NCBI RefSeq assembly: GCF_018613535.1
Contig: NZ_JAGGQB010000006.1
Location: 186,001 to 250,000, forward strand
DNA length: 64,000 nt
DNA from: Bacillus sp. ISL-51
Lineage (GTDB): Bacteria > Bacillota > Bacilli > Bacillales > Bacillaceae
Reading direction: 5' to 3'
Every line of letters starts with the position of its first letter. Position 1 is the stretch's first letter. The notes beneath the pieces were generated by a model, which was not told the origin of the DNA, ran no database searches, and saw nothing but the letters and a program-made list of their open reading frames with translations. Made by a program: the position numbers and the translations under genes. This document shows, piece after piece, positions 10,754 to 20,740 of the stretch.

Positions 10754-10756
10754 ATG

Positions 10757-10789
10757 AAAAACCCAAAACGCGCCGCGTTTTGGGTTTTA
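10757..10789. terminator. bidirectional terminator between engB and ysxD
   Basis: A near-perfect palindrome AAAACCCAAAACGCG / CGCGTTTTGGGTTTT with A and T tracts on both sides serves the convergent genes. It overlaps the last bases of ysxD. Confidence 0.85.
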
Positions 10790-11278
10790 TCGTATAGTTT
10801 TGTTCCGTCTGATAAACAATAGAAAAAGGCTGATTCCGATAAAAACATACGGCCAGTATGTTTTGAAATACTCTGTTGGAATATGTACGGACTCAAGCCA
10901 GGCCGTTATTTGTTTAAAGAAGTACAAAAAGAGGGAAAAACAAATCATTGAAACAGCTTCGTATACATATTCTTTTCTGGCTGCTGCAAATAATGAAAAT
11001 CCGAATACGAAGATCAGCATTTCAAAATCTCCGGGCCACCATGGAACTTCAGGCTTAACGAAAAAGTGTAAACCTATACCGAAGAGAAGCATACCAATAA
11101 GGACATGGGGCGGTGCTGCTTCTTTTTTGCCCTGATAGAGCATGGTGAGGCCAAGCAGTATAAGAAGCACCGGCCATTCGTCTTGATTCGGGAACAATTG
11201 GACCTGTCCGCTTTGAAGCCATGCGAATACTGACGCGGCAAGCAGAAGCCCTGGAAATAAAATTGATTTTTTTCTCAT
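10787..11278 (-). CDS. ysxD: predicted membrane protein YsxD
   Basis: A 163-residue protein with about five hydrophobic segments and basic ends (MRKK at the start, FIRRNKTIR at the end). No enzymatic motif is visible and its function is unknown. The frame extends 27 codons upstream, but I chose ATG 11278 because GGGTAGGTGATAG lies just before it and the length then fits the B. subtilis neighbour of about 165 residues. It is convergent with engB and divergent from hemA, so its promoter must lie near the PerR boxes. Confidence 0.85.
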   Translation of the reverse strand: MRKKSILFPGLLLAASVFAWLQSGQVQLFPNQDEWPVLLILLGLTMLYQGKKEAAPPHVLIGMLLFGIGLHFFVKPEVPWWPGDFEMLIFVFGFSLFAAARKEYVYEAVSMICFSLFLYFFKQITAWLESVHIPTEYFKTYWPYVFIGISLFLLFIRRNKTIR

Positions 11279-11396
11279 TCTATCACCTACCCGCTGTAAA
11301 GGATTTTTAGTATGATAAATACAGTAGGAAATGAAGCTTTTTATACTATAGCACAACATTTTTGAAATCTGTTCACAATTTCAGAAAGAAACTATG

Positions 11397-11427
11397 TTAT
11401 AATCATTATAAATTAGAATGATTATAA
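11397..11427. promoter_or_regulatory. tandem PerR boxes and hemA promoter region
   Basis: TTATAATCATTATAA at 11397-11411 is a perfect match to the PerR consensus TTATAATNATTATAA. TTAGAATGATTATAA at 11413-11427 is a second copy with one mismatch, 16 bases on. TATAAT inside the first box (11398-11403) is a likely hemA -10 element, with TTCACA upstream at an imperfect spacing. PerR repression of hemA is established in B. subtilis. Confidence 0.85.
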
Positions 11428-11462
11428 ATTAACACGAAGTGCTGGGGGTGCATGAAAAAGTT

Positions 11463-12830
11463 ATGCATATACTTGTTGTGGGAGTAGATTATAAATCCGC
11501 CCCTATTGAAATACGCGAAAAAATAAGTTTTCAGCCGGATGAGCTTGCAGAAGCGATGCTCCGTTTAAAAGAAGAAAAAAGCGTTTTGGAGAACATTATC
11601 GTCTCCACCTGCAACCGCACTGAAATATACGCGGTGGTGGATCAGCTTCATACCGGCCGTTATTATATAAAGACATTTTTATCTGAATGGTTTTCTTTGC
11701 CGAAAGAAGAGCTGTCGCCGTTTTTGAAATTCTATGAGAGCGATGCGGCGATTGAGCATTTATTCCGTGTGGCATGCGGTTTGGATTCCATGGTGATCGG
11801 AGAAACGCAGATACTCGGCCAGGTCCGTTCCAGCTTTAAAACTGCGCAGAATGAAAAAACAATCGGCACGATCTTTAATGAGTTGTTTAAACAGGCGGTG
11901 ACCGTAGGCAAACGCACGCACGCTGAAACGGATATCGGCGCAAATGCCGTTTCCGTCAGTTACGCTGCCGTTGAGCTTGCGAAAAAAATCTTCGGTTCTC
12001 TGTCCAGCAAGCACATTTTAATTCTCGGTGCGGGAAAAATGGGAGAGCTTGCCGCAGAAAATCTGCACGGCCAGGGGATCGGCAAGGTAACGGTCATCAA
12101 CAGAACATTCGTAAAAGCAAAAGAGCTTGCGGACCGTTTTTCCGGAGAAGCGCGCAGCTTAAATCAGCTTGAACATGCACTCGCTGAAGCCGATATACTA
12201 ATCAGCTCAACAGGTGCAAGTGATTTTGTCGTGTCTAAAGATATGATGGAAAAGGCCGGCAGAAAGCGGAAGGGCCGTCCGCTATTCATGGTCGATATCG
12301 CCGTGCCGAGGGACCTTGATCCGGCGTTAAACGATCTTGAAGGTGTTTTCCTGTACGATATTGATGACCTTGAAGGAATTGTCGAAGCAAACTTAAAAGA
12401 ACGCCGTGAAACAGCTGAGAAAGTCGAGCTGTTTATTGAAGCGGCAATTGTTGAGTTTAAGCAATGGCTGAATACGCTCGGCGTCGTGCCGGTCATCTCA
12501 GCGCTGCGGGAAAAGGCGCTCGCTATCCAGTCAGATACGATGCAGAGCATCGAACGCAAGCTCCCGCATCTGACTGTGAGAGAGAAAAAGCTGTTAAGCA
12601 AACATACGAAAAGCATCATTAATCAAATGCTCCGCGACCCGATTCTGAAAGCGAAAGAGCTTGCGGCCGAGGCTGATTCTGAGGAGAAATTGAAGCTGTT
12701 TATGCAGATCTTTGATATTGAAGAAGCGGCCGGGCGCCAGTTGGACAAAAGCCTCGATAACCGCCAGGCGGTTCATTCGTTTCAAAAGGTAGAAACAAAA
12801 GCGGGCTTTGGCCGACTTGTAAGTGAGTGA
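11463..12830 (+). CDS. hemA: glutamyl-tRNA reductase
   Basis: This 455-residue NADPH-dependent enzyme reduces glutamyl-tRNA to glutamate-1-semialdehyde, the committed step of the C5 tetrapyrrole pathway. The nucleophile is Cys50 in VSTCNRTE, and the NADPH fold carries [10 protein letters not shown]. The C-terminal dimerisation helix (about residues 310-420) is present. The frame opens at a GTG eight codons upstream, but ATG 11463 with GGGGGTG upstream gives the conserved [14 protein letters not shown]. It is first in hemAXCDBL and controlled by the PerR boxes. Confidence 0.97.
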   Translation: MHILVVGVDYKSAPIEIREKISFQPDELAEAMLRLKEEKSVLENIIVSTCNRTEIYAVVDQLHTGRYYIKTFLSEWFSLPKEELSPFLKFYESDAAIEHLFRVACGLDSMVIGETQILGQVRSSFKTAQNEKTIGTIFNELFKQAVTVGKRTHAETDIGANAVSVSYAAVELAKKIFGSLSSKHILILGAGKMGELAAENLHGQGIGKVTVINRTFVKAKELADRFSGEARSLNQLEHALAEADILISSTGASDFVVSKDMMEKAGRKRKGRPLFMVDIAVPRDLDPALNDLEGVFLYDIDDLEGIVEANLKERRETAEKVELFIEAAIVEFKQWLNTLGVVPVISALREKALAIQSDTMQSIERKLPHLTVREKKLLSKHTKSIINQMLRDPILKAKELAAEADSEEKLKLFMQIFDIEEAAGRQLDKSLDNRQAVHSFQKVETKAGFGRLVSE

Positions 12831-12837
12831 GGGCTGT

Positions 12838-13668
12838 ATGATTGATACAGCAATGGCAAGACTTAATGAAGGCACGATTGTTATCTATGCAGTAAGCGTC
12901 CTTTTTTATTTTATAGATTTTCTTCAACACAACCGGAAGGCTGGGAAAATGGCCTTCTGGTTGCTTTCTATTGTCTGGACTCTGCAAACCGTTTATCTTT
13001 CCTATTTTATGTGGCAGACGGGCAGATTTCCGGTCTTAAATATTACAGAAGCTCTTTATTTTTATGCGTGGGTGCTTGTCACACTCTCACTTGTTGTCAC
13101 GCAGATTCTGCGCGTTGACTTTATCGTGTTTTTTACGAACGTAATCGGCTTCTCGATGATAGCGATCCATACGTTTTCACCGACCGATCAGCATTCAGCT
13201 GCCTTTTCGGGCCAGCTTGTGTCAGAACTTTTGGTAATCCATATTACCATGGCGATTCTTTCATACGGAGCTTTTTCCCTTTCCTTTGTCTTTTCGCTGC
13301 TTTACCAGTTTCAATATTACTTATTAAAGAAGAAAAAATGGGGAAAATGGCTGTTGAGAATTGAAGATTTGTCAAAACTTGATTATATGGCTTACGTTCT
13401 GAATGTGATCGGGGTTCCGATGCTGCTGTTAAGCTTGATTTTAGGCGTGATTTGGGCGTATGTGTCGCTGGAAACACTGTATTGGTTTGACTCAAAGGTG
13501 CTCGGTTCATTTATTGTGCTGCTTTTATACAGCTACTATCTATATATCAGATTGATTAAGGAACTGCAGGGAAAAGTGGCGGCGCTGTGGAATTCAGCTT
13601 GTTTTCTCGTGCTGATGATTAATTACTTCCTGCTCGGAAGCCTGTCGCAATTCCATTGGTTCAGCTAA
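12838..13668 (+). CDS. hemX: HemX, membrane protein of haem synthesis regulation
   Basis: A 276-residue integral membrane protein with about eight hydrophobic segments and the CcsA/HemX-type architecture. In B. subtilis HemX lowers HemA abundance post-translationally. ATG 12838 starts seven bases after the hemA stop, with GTGAGTGAGGG as ribosome site; an in-frame upstream start would overlap hemA. The Trp-rich CcsA haem-handling loop is not obvious. Position in the operon supports the name. Confidence 0.95.
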   Translation: MIDTAMARLNEGTIVIYAVSVLFYFIDFLQHNRKAGKMAFWLLSIVWTLQTVYLSYFMWQTGRFPVLNITEALYFYAWVLVTLSLVVTQILRVDFIVFFTNVIGFSMIAIHTFSPTDQHSAAFSGQLVSELLVIHITMAILSYGAFSLSFVFSLLYQFQYYLLKKKKWGKWLLRIEDLSKLDYMAYVLNVIGVPMLLLSLILGVIWAYVSLETLYWFDSKVLGSFIVLLLYSYYLYIRLIKELQGKVAALWNSACFLVLMINYFLLGSLSQFHWFS

Positions 13669-13703
13669 CATCAAGTTCCCAAACAGATTCGGGAGGAAAG
13701 AAA

Positions 13704-14645
13704 ATGAGAACGATTAAGGTAGGTTCCAGACGGAGCAAACTGGCAATGACCCAAACAAAATGGGTGATTAACAAACTGAAGGAATTGAATCCTTCCTATA
13801 CATTTGAGATTAAAGAGATTGTCACTAAAGGCGACCGCATTCTTGATGTCACGCTGTCAAAGGTGGGCGGTAAAGGATTGTTTGTGAAAGAAATCGAACA
13901 GGCGCTGTTAAATAAGGAGATTGATATGGCGGTTCACAGTATGAAGGACATGCCCGCTCTTTTGCCTGAGGGCCTTACCATAGGCTGTATACCGAAACGT
14001 GAGGATCCGCGTGATGCGCTGATTTCAAAGGGGCATCAAAAGCTGGATGATATCAAAAAAGGCGGAATCATCGGCACGAGCAGCTTAAGAAGAAGCGCAC
14101 AGCTGCTTGTTGAGCGTCCTGACCTTACAATTAAGTGGATCAGAGGTAATATAGATACGAGACTTCAAAAGCTTGAGACAGAGGACTACGATGCTATTAT
14201 TTTAGCTGCCGCAGGGCTTTCCAGAATGGGCTGGAAAGATGATGTCGTGACGGAGTTCCTCGAACCGGAACGCTGTCTTCCCGCAGTCGGGCAAGGCGCT
14301 CTTGCGATTGAATGCAGGGAGTCGGATGAAGAGCTGCTGAAGCTGTTCTCGAAATTTACCGATGAGTATACAACACGCACTGTATCAGCCGAACGGGCCT
14401 TTTTGAATGCAATGGAGGGCGGCTGCCAAGTGCCGATCGCCGGTTATGCGACAATAAATGACCAGGATGAGGTTGAGTTGGTCGGGCTTGTGGCATCTCC
14501 TGACGGAAAAACGATTTTTAAAGAAAAAACAGCCGGACACGATCCGGAAGAGATCGGGAAACACTGTGCAGCGATAATGGCGGACAAAGGAGCTAAAGCA
14601 TTAATCGATCGTGTGAAACAGGAGCTGGATCAGGATGGTGAATGA
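13704..14645 (+). CDS. hemC: porphobilinogen deaminase (hydroxymethylbilane synthase)
   Basis: This 313-residue enzyme polymerises four porphobilinogen units. Substrate-binding residues are visible in [16 protein letters not shown] near the start, the active-site Asp in AVHSMKD, and the cofactor-binding Cys in [11 protein letters not shown], which attaches dipyrromethane. GGGAGGAAAG precedes ATG 13704; the open frame reaching back into hemX is not used. It overlaps hemD by 11 bases. Confidence 0.97.
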   Translation: MRTIKVGSRRSKLAMTQTKWVINKLKELNPSYTFEIKEIVTKGDRILDVTLSKVGGKGLFVKEIEQALLNKEIDMAVHSMKDMPALLPEGLTIGCIPKREDPRDALISKGHQKLDDIKKGGIIGTSSLRRSAQLLVERPDLTIKWIRGNIDTRLQKLETEDYDAIILAAAGLSRMGWKDDVVTEFLEPERCLPAVGQGALAIECRESDEELLKLFSKFTDEYTTRTVSAERAFLNAMEGGCQVPIAGYATINDQDEVELVGLVASPDGKTIFKEKTAGHDPEEIGKHCAAIMADKGAKALIDRVKQELDQDGE

Positions 14646-15414
14646 CCTTCCTTTAAAAGGAAAGACCGTGCTTGTCACCCGTAATAAAAAGCAGGCGGCT
14701 CCGTTCCGAAAAAAAGTGGAGGCACTCGGCGGAACGGCTGTTTCAGCCTCGCTGATTACTTTTCAGGAAGCGCTCCCCGGCGAATGTGCGGACAGGCTTC
14801 GGGAAGACCTTTCTGAGCCGGGCTGGCTTGTCTTCACAAGCGTAAACGGAGTCCGGTTCTTTTTTTCCTATCTTGCCGAGAACGGAGTATCTGCTCCGGA
14901 CCTGAAAAAGATTGCCGCAGTCGGTGAGAAGACGGCCCGCGCCTTGAAGAAACGCGGAGTCACGGCAGATGTGATGCCTGATGAGTATGTGGCCGAATGT
15001 TTGGCCGATACCTTAAAGCAGCACGCGGCTGTAACGGAACCCATTACAGTCATAAAGGGCAATTTATCACGGGATGTCATAAAGACGGAGCTCGAGCCTC
15101 TTGGCTATCAGATTAGGGAATGGGTGTTATACAATACCATTCAGGATGAAAAAGGCATGGCTGAGCTGAGACAGGCTGCATCCCGCTCTCATTTTGATTA
15201 TATTACGTTTACAAGTTCATCAGCTGTGCATACCTTTATGCATGCGGTGGACAAAGAAAAAGTGTGGGAGAATCACGGGACGGCATATATCAGCATCGGC
15301 CCTCTGACAGAGAAGGCGCTGCTGGAATACGGAATTTCGTCCCATGTGCCTAAGATATATACGATAGAAGGAATGCTGGACGTCATGTGCAGCATGTCGA
15401 GAAAGGAAAGATGA
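14635..15414 (+). CDS. hemD: uroporphyrinogen-III synthase
   Basis: This 259-residue enzyme cyclises hydroxymethylbilane to uroporphyrinogen III. As is usual for HemD the sequence is poorly conserved, but the two-domain pattern with [20 protein letters not shown] and [15 protein letters not shown] is clear. The start overlaps the hemC end by 11 bases (ATG 14635, with GTG 14638 as alternative) and the stop overlaps the ATG triplets before hemB, so translation is tightly coupled. Confidence 0.94.
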   Translation: MVNDLPLKGKTVLVTRNKKQAAPFRKKVEALGGTAVSASLITFQEALPGECADRLREDLSEPGWLVFTSVNGVRFFFSYLAENGVSAPDLKKIAAVGEKTARALKKRGVTADVMPDEYVAECLADTLKQHAAVTEPITVIKGNLSRDVIKTELEPLGYQIREWVLYNTIQDEKGMAELRQAASRSHFDYITFTSSSAVHTFMHAVDKEKVWENHGTAYISIGPLTEKALLEYGISSHVPKIYTIEGMLDVMCSMSRKER

Positions 15415-15416
15415 TG

Positions 15417-16391
15417 ATGAATCAAACATTTAACAGACACCGCCGTTTGCGCGCGAACGCAACGATGAGAGAATTGGTAAAAGAAACACGTTTGCATCCG
15501 TCCGATTTTATTTACCCGCTGTTTGTCGTCGAAGGCCTCGAAGGAAAAAAAGAGGTTCCTTCAATGCCGGGTGTTTATAATGTATCACTCGATTTACTGA
15601 AGGACGAAATGGCTGAACTTATATCACTCGGCATTAAATCTGTCATCGTTTTCGGCGTGCCTGAAGAAAAAGACGCCTGCGGAACTCAGGCTTTTCATGA
15701 TCACGGCATCGTGCAAAAAGGCATAGCGGAAATTAAAAAGCATTATCCTGAGATGATTGTCATCGCTGATACGTGTCTGTGCGAATATACGGATCACGGC
15801 CATTGCGGGGTTGTAAAAGACGGAGAAATTTTAAATGACGAATCACTGGAACTGCTGGCGCAGACTGCAGTGAGCCAGGCTAAGGCGGGCGCCGACATCA
15901 TCGCTCCTTCAAATATGATGGACGGATTTGTCGCGGTTATCAGAGAAGCGCTTGACAAAGAGGGTTTCGCTAATATTCCGATTATGTCTTATGCCGTAAA
16001 GTATTCCAGTGAATTTTACGGTCCGTTCCGTGACGCTGCGGACAGCACGCCGCAATTCGGTGACCGGAAAACGTATCAGATGGACCCGTCCAACCGCTTA
16101 GAAGCGCTTCGGGAAGCGGAATCTGATGTTGCCGAAGGCGCTGACTTTTTAATCGTCAAACCTTCAATGTCTTACTTAGATATTATGCGGGATGTGAAAA
16201 ACCGCCATCATCTGCCGCTTGTCGCTTATAATGTGAGCGGAGAGTATTCGATGGTAAAAGCTGCGGCGCAAAACGGCTGGATTAAAGAAAAAGAAATGGT
16301 GTTGGAAATTTTAACGAGCATGAAACGCGCAGGTGCTGATTTGATTATGACGTACCATGCGAAAGACGCAGCAAAATGGCTTGCTGAGTAA
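15417..16391 (+). CDS. hemB: delta-aminolevulinic acid dehydratase (porphobilinogen synthase)
   Basis: This 324-residue enzyme condenses two aminolevulinate molecules to porphobilinogen. The zinc-type Cys cluster [15 protein letters not shown] is present, and the Schiff-base lysines lie in YAVKYSS and FLIVKPS. Three consecutive ATG codons (15411, 15414, 15417) follow AAAGGAAAG. I chose the third, which gives the best ribosome-site spacing and the usual length. The hemD stop lies inside this ATG run. Confidence 0.96.
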   Translation: MNQTFNRHRRLRANATMRELVKETRLHPSDFIYPLFVVEGLEGKKEVPSMPGVYNVSLDLLKDEMAELISLGIKSVIVFGVPEEKDACGTQAFHDHGIVQKGIAEIKKHYPEMIVIADTCLCEYTDHGHCGVVKDGEILNDESLELLAQTAVSQAKAGADIIAPSNMMDGFVAVIREALDKEGFANIPIMSYAVKYSSEFYGPFRDAADSTPQFGDRKTYQMDPSNRLEALREAESDVAEGADFLIVKPSMSYLDIMRDVKNRHHLPLVAYNVSGEYSMVKAAAQNGWIKEKEMVLEILTSMKRAGADLIMTYHAKDAAKWLAE

Positions 16392-16419
16392 CTATTTCAT
16401 TTGACGGGAGCTGAGGCAG

Positions 16420-17709
16420 ATGAGAAGCTATGAAAAATCAAAAGCCGCTTTTAAGAAAGCGCAAAAACTGATGCCGGGCGGCGTGAACAGCCCTGTCCGC
16501 GCTTTTAAATCAGTTGATATGGACCCGATTTTTATGCAGCGCGGCAAAGGATCGAGAATTTTTGATATTGACGGCAATGAATATATTGATTACGTGCTGA
16601 GCTGGGGACCGCTTATTTTAGGACATACAAATGACCGTGTCGTCGAAAGCCTTAAAAAAGTAGCAGAATACGGTACAAGTTTCGGCGCTTCTACAGAAGC
16701 AGAAAACGAGCTTGCCAAATTGGTCATTGACCGTGTTCCTTCTATGGAAATCGTACGGATGGTCAGCTCAGGCACAGAAGCGACAATGAGCGCCTTGCGT
16801 CTGGCACGGGGATATACCGGCCGAAACAAAATTTTGAAATTCGAAGGCTGTTATCATGGCCACGGCGATTCGCTGCTGATTAAAGCAGGATCTGGCGTTG
16901 CGACGCTCGGGCTTCCTGACAGCCCGGGAGTGCCGGAAGGGATCGCAATGAATACGATCACCGTGCCGTACAACGATTTGGAAAGCGTTAAGCTTGCGTT
17001 CAAGGAGTTCGGCGAAGATATTGCCGGTGTAATCGTTGAGCCAGTGGCCGGAAACATGGGTGTTGTTCCCCCGCAGGAAGGATTTTTACAAGGCCTGCGA
17101 GACATTACAGAACAAAACGGCACACTGTTAATCTTTGATGAGGTCATGACCGGTTTCCGTGTTGACTATAACTGCGCTCAAGGATATTTCGGCGTGACGC
17201 CTGACTTAACATGCCTCGGCAAAGTAATCGGGGGCGGCCTTCCAGTCGGTGCGTACGGCGGTAAAGCAGAAATTATGGAGAGAATCGCTCCGAGCGGCCC
17301 GATCTATCAGGCCGGAACGTTATCAGGAAATCCGCTTGCGATGACGGCGGGCCTTGAGACGTTGAAGCAGCTTACGCCTGATTCATATAAAGAGTTCGTG
17401 AAAAAAGGCGATCTGCTTGAAGAAGGCATTTCAAAAGCTGCTGAAGCAAACGGCATTCCGCATACCTTTAACCGTGCGGGTTCAATGATCGGCTTCTTTT
17501 TCACAAACGAACCTGTTATTAACTATGAAGCAGCCAAATCATCCGATTTGCAGCTGTTCGCTAAGTATTATAAAGGGATGGCAAACGAAGGCGTATTCCT
17601 TCCGCCATCTCAATTTGAAGGATTATTCCTCTCCACTGCACATACAATGGAGGATATTGAACAAACCATTCGAGCGGCTGAAAAAGTATTTTCAAGCATC
17701 AGCCGTTAA
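16420..17709 (+). CDS. hemL: glutamate-1-semialdehyde 2,1-aminomutase
   Basis: This 429-residue PLP enzyme converts glutamate-1-semialdehyde to 5-aminolevulinate. The pyridoxal lysine is in [14 protein letters not shown]. The class-III aminotransferase signature region [13 protein letters not shown] precedes it, and [16 protein letters not shown] forms the phosphate-binding part. Start ATG with GGGAGCTGAGGC upstream. It is the last gene of hemAXCDBL, closed by a strong terminator. Confidence 0.97.
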   Translation: MRSYEKSKAAFKKAQKLMPGGVNSPVRAFKSVDMDPIFMQRGKGSRIFDIDGNEYIDYVLSWGPLILGHTNDRVVESLKKVAEYGTSFGASTEAENELAKLVIDRVPSMEIVRMVSSGTEATMSALRLARGYTGRNKILKFEGCYHGHGDSLLIKAGSGVATLGLPDSPGVPEGIAMNTITVPYNDLESVKLAFKEFGEDIAGVIVEPVAGNMGVVPPQEGFLQGLRDITEQNGTLLIFDEVMTGFRVDYNCAQGYFGVTPDLTCLGKVIGGGLPVGAYGGKAEIMERIAPSGPIYQAGTLSGNPLAMTAGLETLKQLTPDSYKEFVKKGDLLEEGISKAAEANGIPHTFNRAGSMIGFFFTNEPVINYEAAKSSDLQLFAKYYKGMANEGVFLPPSQFEGLFLSTAHTMEDIEQTIRAAEKVFSSISR

Positions 17710-17714
17710 TCTCC

Positions 17715-17752
17715 AAAAGCCGATGCAAGCCTGCCTTGTATCGGCTTTTTTT
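17715..17752 (+). terminator. hem operon terminator
   Basis: AAAAGCCGATGCAAG pairs with CTTGTATCGGCTTTT around a short loop and ends in a T run just after hemL. Confidence 0.88.
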
Positions 17753-17766
17753 CAATAACCCCCTTA

Positions 17767-17795
17767 TCATATTTCCACGGTCTGCGGCATACACC
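17767..17795 (+). promoter_or_regulatory. sigma-E promoter of spoVID
   Basis: TCATATT, 14 bases, CATACACC. The -10 matches the sigma-E CATACANT pattern except the last base. It lies 48 bases before the spoVID start; mother-cell control of spoVID is established in B. subtilis. Confidence 0.75.
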
Positions 17796-17842
17796 TTTAG
17801 TGACATCTAATTTTAAGGATTAGATGAAAGGAGGATATGAAC

Positions 17843-19339
17843 TTGCCGCATAATCACCGTTTGCAATTTTCTGTTGAAGAATCAATCTGTTTCCAAAAAG
17901 GACAGGAAGTTTCTGAGTTACTTTCGATTTCATTAGATCCTGACATCAGGGTACAGGAAGTAAATAATTACGTCTCAATTAAAGGATCATTAGAACTTAC
18001 TGGCGAGTACAACATAGATCACAACGGACATTTTGAAGAACAGGCAGCAGAACTGAGGTTTGTAGATGAAGTGAAAGCGAGGGAGGACGGCACGGCTGAA
18101 CTCCTTCATTGTTTCCCGGTGGACATCACGATTCCGAAAAATAAAGTAAGCCACTTAAATGACGTCTTTGTTTTTATCGATGCGTTTGATTATCAATTAA
18201 CGGATTCACGGATTTTAACCATTCAGGCCGATTTAGCGATTGAAGGGCTGCTAGATGAAACAGAACAGAAGGAGCCGGAGGTGCCTTTGTATGTGGCTCC
18301 TGAATTTGCAAGAGAAGAGGCTGAACACCTTGCTGAACATGGGGCGGAAGAAGAGGAAAACGAACCTGAATTAATGATGCGCCATGTGCCGGAGCATCTA
18401 TCAGAGGAGCCGGAGGATGCCGCGGTTGAAGTTGAAACCGAGGAGCATGAAGAAGCGAAGGAAGAAGAGGAAGCTCCTTTCCTCAGAGAACAGGAAGACG
18501 AACCTGTCTCATTTACTGAGCCGCCTCCCCCTGCTCCTGTTCTTCATGAAAAAGAGCCGGATGAAGCTGAAGAGCCGCAAGTTGTGACGGCCGAGAGGGA
18601 CGATTCGGATTCTGAAGAGGAACCAGCTGAAACACCGGAGCAGCGGGAAGAGTATCTTGAGCCGCTTCCCCTTAATATTTCTTTGAGGTCCCAAGAAGAT
18701 GAAGCTGAAAAAGAGGAATTACCCGTCCTTCAAGAGGAAGAGCCTGAACCTGAACTGCTTCTCCGTCATCAGGCGGAGAAAGCTGACACAGAGGCTGAAG
18801 AAAGCGCAGAGGAGGCTGCTAATGAGCCGGAAGATGAGCCGGAAGATGAGCTGGCGCCCGCTTATCGCGCCTTTCTCCCTGAGCAGGAAGAGCAGGAGTT
18901 TTACAGCGCTCCAAAGCTGCTGGAGGAAGAGGAGCAGACTGATGAAGGCTTTGAAATTGAAGTAAGGAAGGTGGCTCCGTCTGAGGAGGAACAAAAAGAG
19001 GAGCCGCCTCTTGATTTGTCCTTCCAGTTTTCAAAGATACCTTCTGAACCTGAAGAGCCGGAGCCTCAAGCGGTTCAAAGAGAAGACCAGGAAGCGGAAA
19101 CAGAGCAGAAGGAACATACAAATTCTCATTATTTGACAAAGTTATTTACAAGGGAAGACGAAAAGTTTTCAAGAATGAAAATTTGTATTGTCCAGCAGCA
19201 GGATACGATAGAACGCGTGTGTGAGCGTTATGACATCACCTCCCAGCAGCTGATCAGAATGAATGCTTTATCGTTTGATGATGAGCTGGAAGAAGGGCAG
19301 ATTCTATATATACCGGAATACAATAACAGCCATGCGTAA
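17843..19339 (+). CDS. spoVID: stage VI sporulation protein D, spore coat encasement hub
   Basis: A 498-residue spore-coat morphogenetic protein. The N-terminal domain (about residues 1-130) contains the conserved encasement region. The middle is a long Glu/Pro-rich acidic stretch with small tandem repeats (for example PEDEPEDE). The C-terminal LysM domain (about the last 55 residues) contains CIVQQQDTIERVCERYDI. I chose TTG 17843, eight bases after AAAGGAGG; the ATG six bases earlier is too close. The protein is shorter than the roughly 575 residues of B. subtilis SpoVID, the loss being in the acidic linker. It binds SafA, encoded in this window. Confidence 0.94.
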   Translation: MPHNHRLQFSVEESICFQKGQEVSELLSISLDPDIRVQEVNNYVSIKGSLELTGEYNIDHNGHFEEQAAELRFVDEVKAREDGTAELLHCFPVDITIPKNKVSHLNDVFVFIDAFDYQLTDSRILTIQADLAIEGLLDETEQKEPEVPLYVAPEFAREEAEHLAEHGAEEEENEPELMMRHVPEHLSEEPEDAAVEVETEEHEEAKEEEEAPFLREQEDEPVSFTEPPPPAPVLHEKEPDEAEEPQVVTAERDDSDSEEEPAETPEQREEYLEPLPLNISLRSQEDEAEKEELPVLQEEEPEPELLLRHQAEKADTEAEESAEEAANEPEDEPEDELAPAYRAFLPEQEEQEFYSAPKLLEEEEQTDEGFEIEVRKVAPSEEEQKEEPPLDLSFQFSKIPSEPEEPEPQAVQREDQEAETEQKEHTNSHYLTKLFTREDEKFSRMKICIVQQQDTIERVCERYDITSQQLIRMNALSFDDELEEGQILYIPEYNNSHA

Positions 19340-19372
19340 GCAGCAAGAGGCCTTAAAAATGTGGTGAATGGA

Positions 19373-20395
19373 ATGGAAGCAGTCCAATCAGTGCTTCAGG
19401 AATACGGGCTGGAGGCTGAATATATCGAGCCTGTCAGCCCGCGTGTGTGGAAAGTCTGCACAAATCACGGCATTTTTGCTTTGAAACAGCTGGAGCCGGC
19501 CCGCAGCAGGCAATTCACGGATCATATGGTCGAAATCGAGGAGAAAGGATATCGTTCATTCGTTCCGGTCTACCGCACGCGTGCGGGCGAGTTTTTTTCG
19601 GGGAGCCGGGCGGAGGATTCCTATTATTTAATGCCTTGGCTGCAATATGATGAGGAAGAAGAGCGGGATCAAAAACACGTTTATCTTTTTAAAGAAATCG
19701 CAAGGCTCCACTCCGCGACCGTACGGGATATCCCAATCAGACCGGAGGAAATCAGCAGCTTTTATGAAATGACGAAAAGAGATTGGGAAAATGACAAGCT
19801 TGTCTACGAGCAGTTTGCCGACAGGGTCGAAAACGAGTGGTACCTTTCTCCTTTTGAGCTGCAGGCTGTAACGTATCTTGCAGAAACGATTTCCGCTGTG
19901 AACTTTGCTCTCGAACGGCTGGAAGAGTGGTATGAAGCAGCGAAGGACAAAGAAACGTCAAGAGCGGTGATCAATCACGGCAGCTTATCAAGCCGCCACT
20001 TTCTTTATAATGATGTGGGGGCCGGCTTTTTCACGAATTTCGAAAAAGCCTCTCTGGGGCCTCCTCAAAACGATCTGCTTGGCTTTTACTCCAGATTGTT
20101 CAGAAGCTATCCGAAAGCCTGCCCGGAGTGTCTGGAGTGGTTTTATACGTATCACAAAGCCTTTTCCCTTCGCGAAACGGAAATCAGCCTGTTTCTCAGC
20201 TACATGGCTTATCCGTCCGGCGTGTACAAAGTGCTCAATCGGTATCAAACAGATCAAAGGGGTACAGAAAAAGACGAATGCACTCAATTGTTAAGGGCGT
20301 ATTGGCAAATGAAAAATATTGAGCCTTTTCTCACGAAGGTGTATCAAATGGAGCAGGAGAAAAAAATAAAGGCTGAAAACGAGTCCACTTCATGA
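19373..20395 (+). CDS. ysxE: spore coat protein of the CotS/YsxE kinase-fold family
   Basis: A 340-residue protein with the aminoglycoside phosphotransferase-like fold of the CotS family. [10 protein letters not shown] resembles the ATP-lysine strand, and [15 protein letters not shown] corresponds to the catalytic loop, where a canonical HGDLHxxN is altered (Ser replaces Asp), so kinase activity is doubtful. ATG 19373 follows GTGGTGA; GTG 19361 is an alternative. It lies 33 bases after spoVID, probably in the same sigma-E transcript. Confidence 0.9.
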   Translation: MEAVQSVLQEYGLEAEYIEPVSPRVWKVCTNHGIFALKQLEPARSRQFTDHMVEIEEKGYRSFVPVYRTRAGEFFSGSRAEDSYYLMPWLQYDEEEERDQKHVYLFKEIARLHSATVRDIPIRPEEISSFYEMTKRDWENDKLVYEQFADRVENEWYLSPFELQAVTYLAETISAVNFALERLEEWYEAAKDKETSRAVINHGSLSSRHFLYNDVGAGFFTNFEKASLGPPQNDLLGFYSRLFRSYPKACPECLEWFYTYHKAFSLRETEISLFLSYMAYPSGVYKVLNRYQTDQRGTEKDECTQLLRAYWQMKNIEPFLTKVYQMEQEKKIKAENESTS

Positions 20396-20410
20396 CGGAC
20401 TCGTTTTTTT
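20376..20410. terminator. bidirectional terminator ysxE / small membrane gene
   Basis: AAAACGAGTCC and GGACTCGTTTTTTT pair around a loop that contains the ysxE stop codon. The A tract on the other side can serve the convergent small gene. Confidence 0.85.
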
Positions 20411-20600
20411 ATATCCATTCCAAATGTAAAGCGCACGCTAAAAACAGCAGAATGGCAAGCAGCAGGACATCAAAGGTCGTCGGAAAGAAAATCGTTCTGA
20501 TACCTTGAAAAATCGTGATGGGTATAATGACTTGCGCGGATACGAGGCGGACCTGTCTGGCCCACGGCGGCAGCGAATAAGAATTAAATTTTTTCCTCAC
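20409..20600 (-). CDS. small conserved-looking membrane protein
   Basis: A 63-residue protein with a basic N-terminus, a first hydrophobic stretch (VSAQVIIPITIFQGI) and a second (TTFDVLLLAILLFLACALHL). The start is a GTG preceded by a full AGGAGG seven bases away, which with the shared terminator makes it a real gene. It is convergent with ysxE and divergent from the valS leader. I do not recognise its function. B. subtilis also has a short gene near here, but I am not certain of its name. Confidence 0.75.
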   Translation of the reverse strand: MRKKFNSYSLPPWARQVRLVSAQVIIPITIFQGIRTIFFPTTFDVLLLAILLFLACALHLEWI

Positions 20601-20703
20601 GGCACATCCTCCTAAAAGTCGCCTTTACTTGATCATATGTGAAGAAAAAGGGCGGGGTGCATGCCCATTTATGTATGACGGCAATGGTTTTTGGAAAAGA
20701 TGA

Positions 20704-20733
20704 TTGACGAATCAAAAACACTTTTACTATAAT
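20704..20733 (+). promoter_or_regulatory. sigma-A promoter of the valS T-box transcript
   Basis: TTGACG and TATAAT are separated by 18 bases, immediately upstream of the leader RNA. Bases 20601-20703 hold the divergent 5' region of the small minus-strand gene and nothing else I can identify. Confidence 0.75.
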
Positions 20734-20740
20734 AAAGAAC

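Noticed and set aside
12838-13668. HemX as a cytochrome c assembly protein (CcsA)
   Set aside because: The fold is similar, but the hem operon position, length and lack of a clear Trp-rich haem motif fit HemX.
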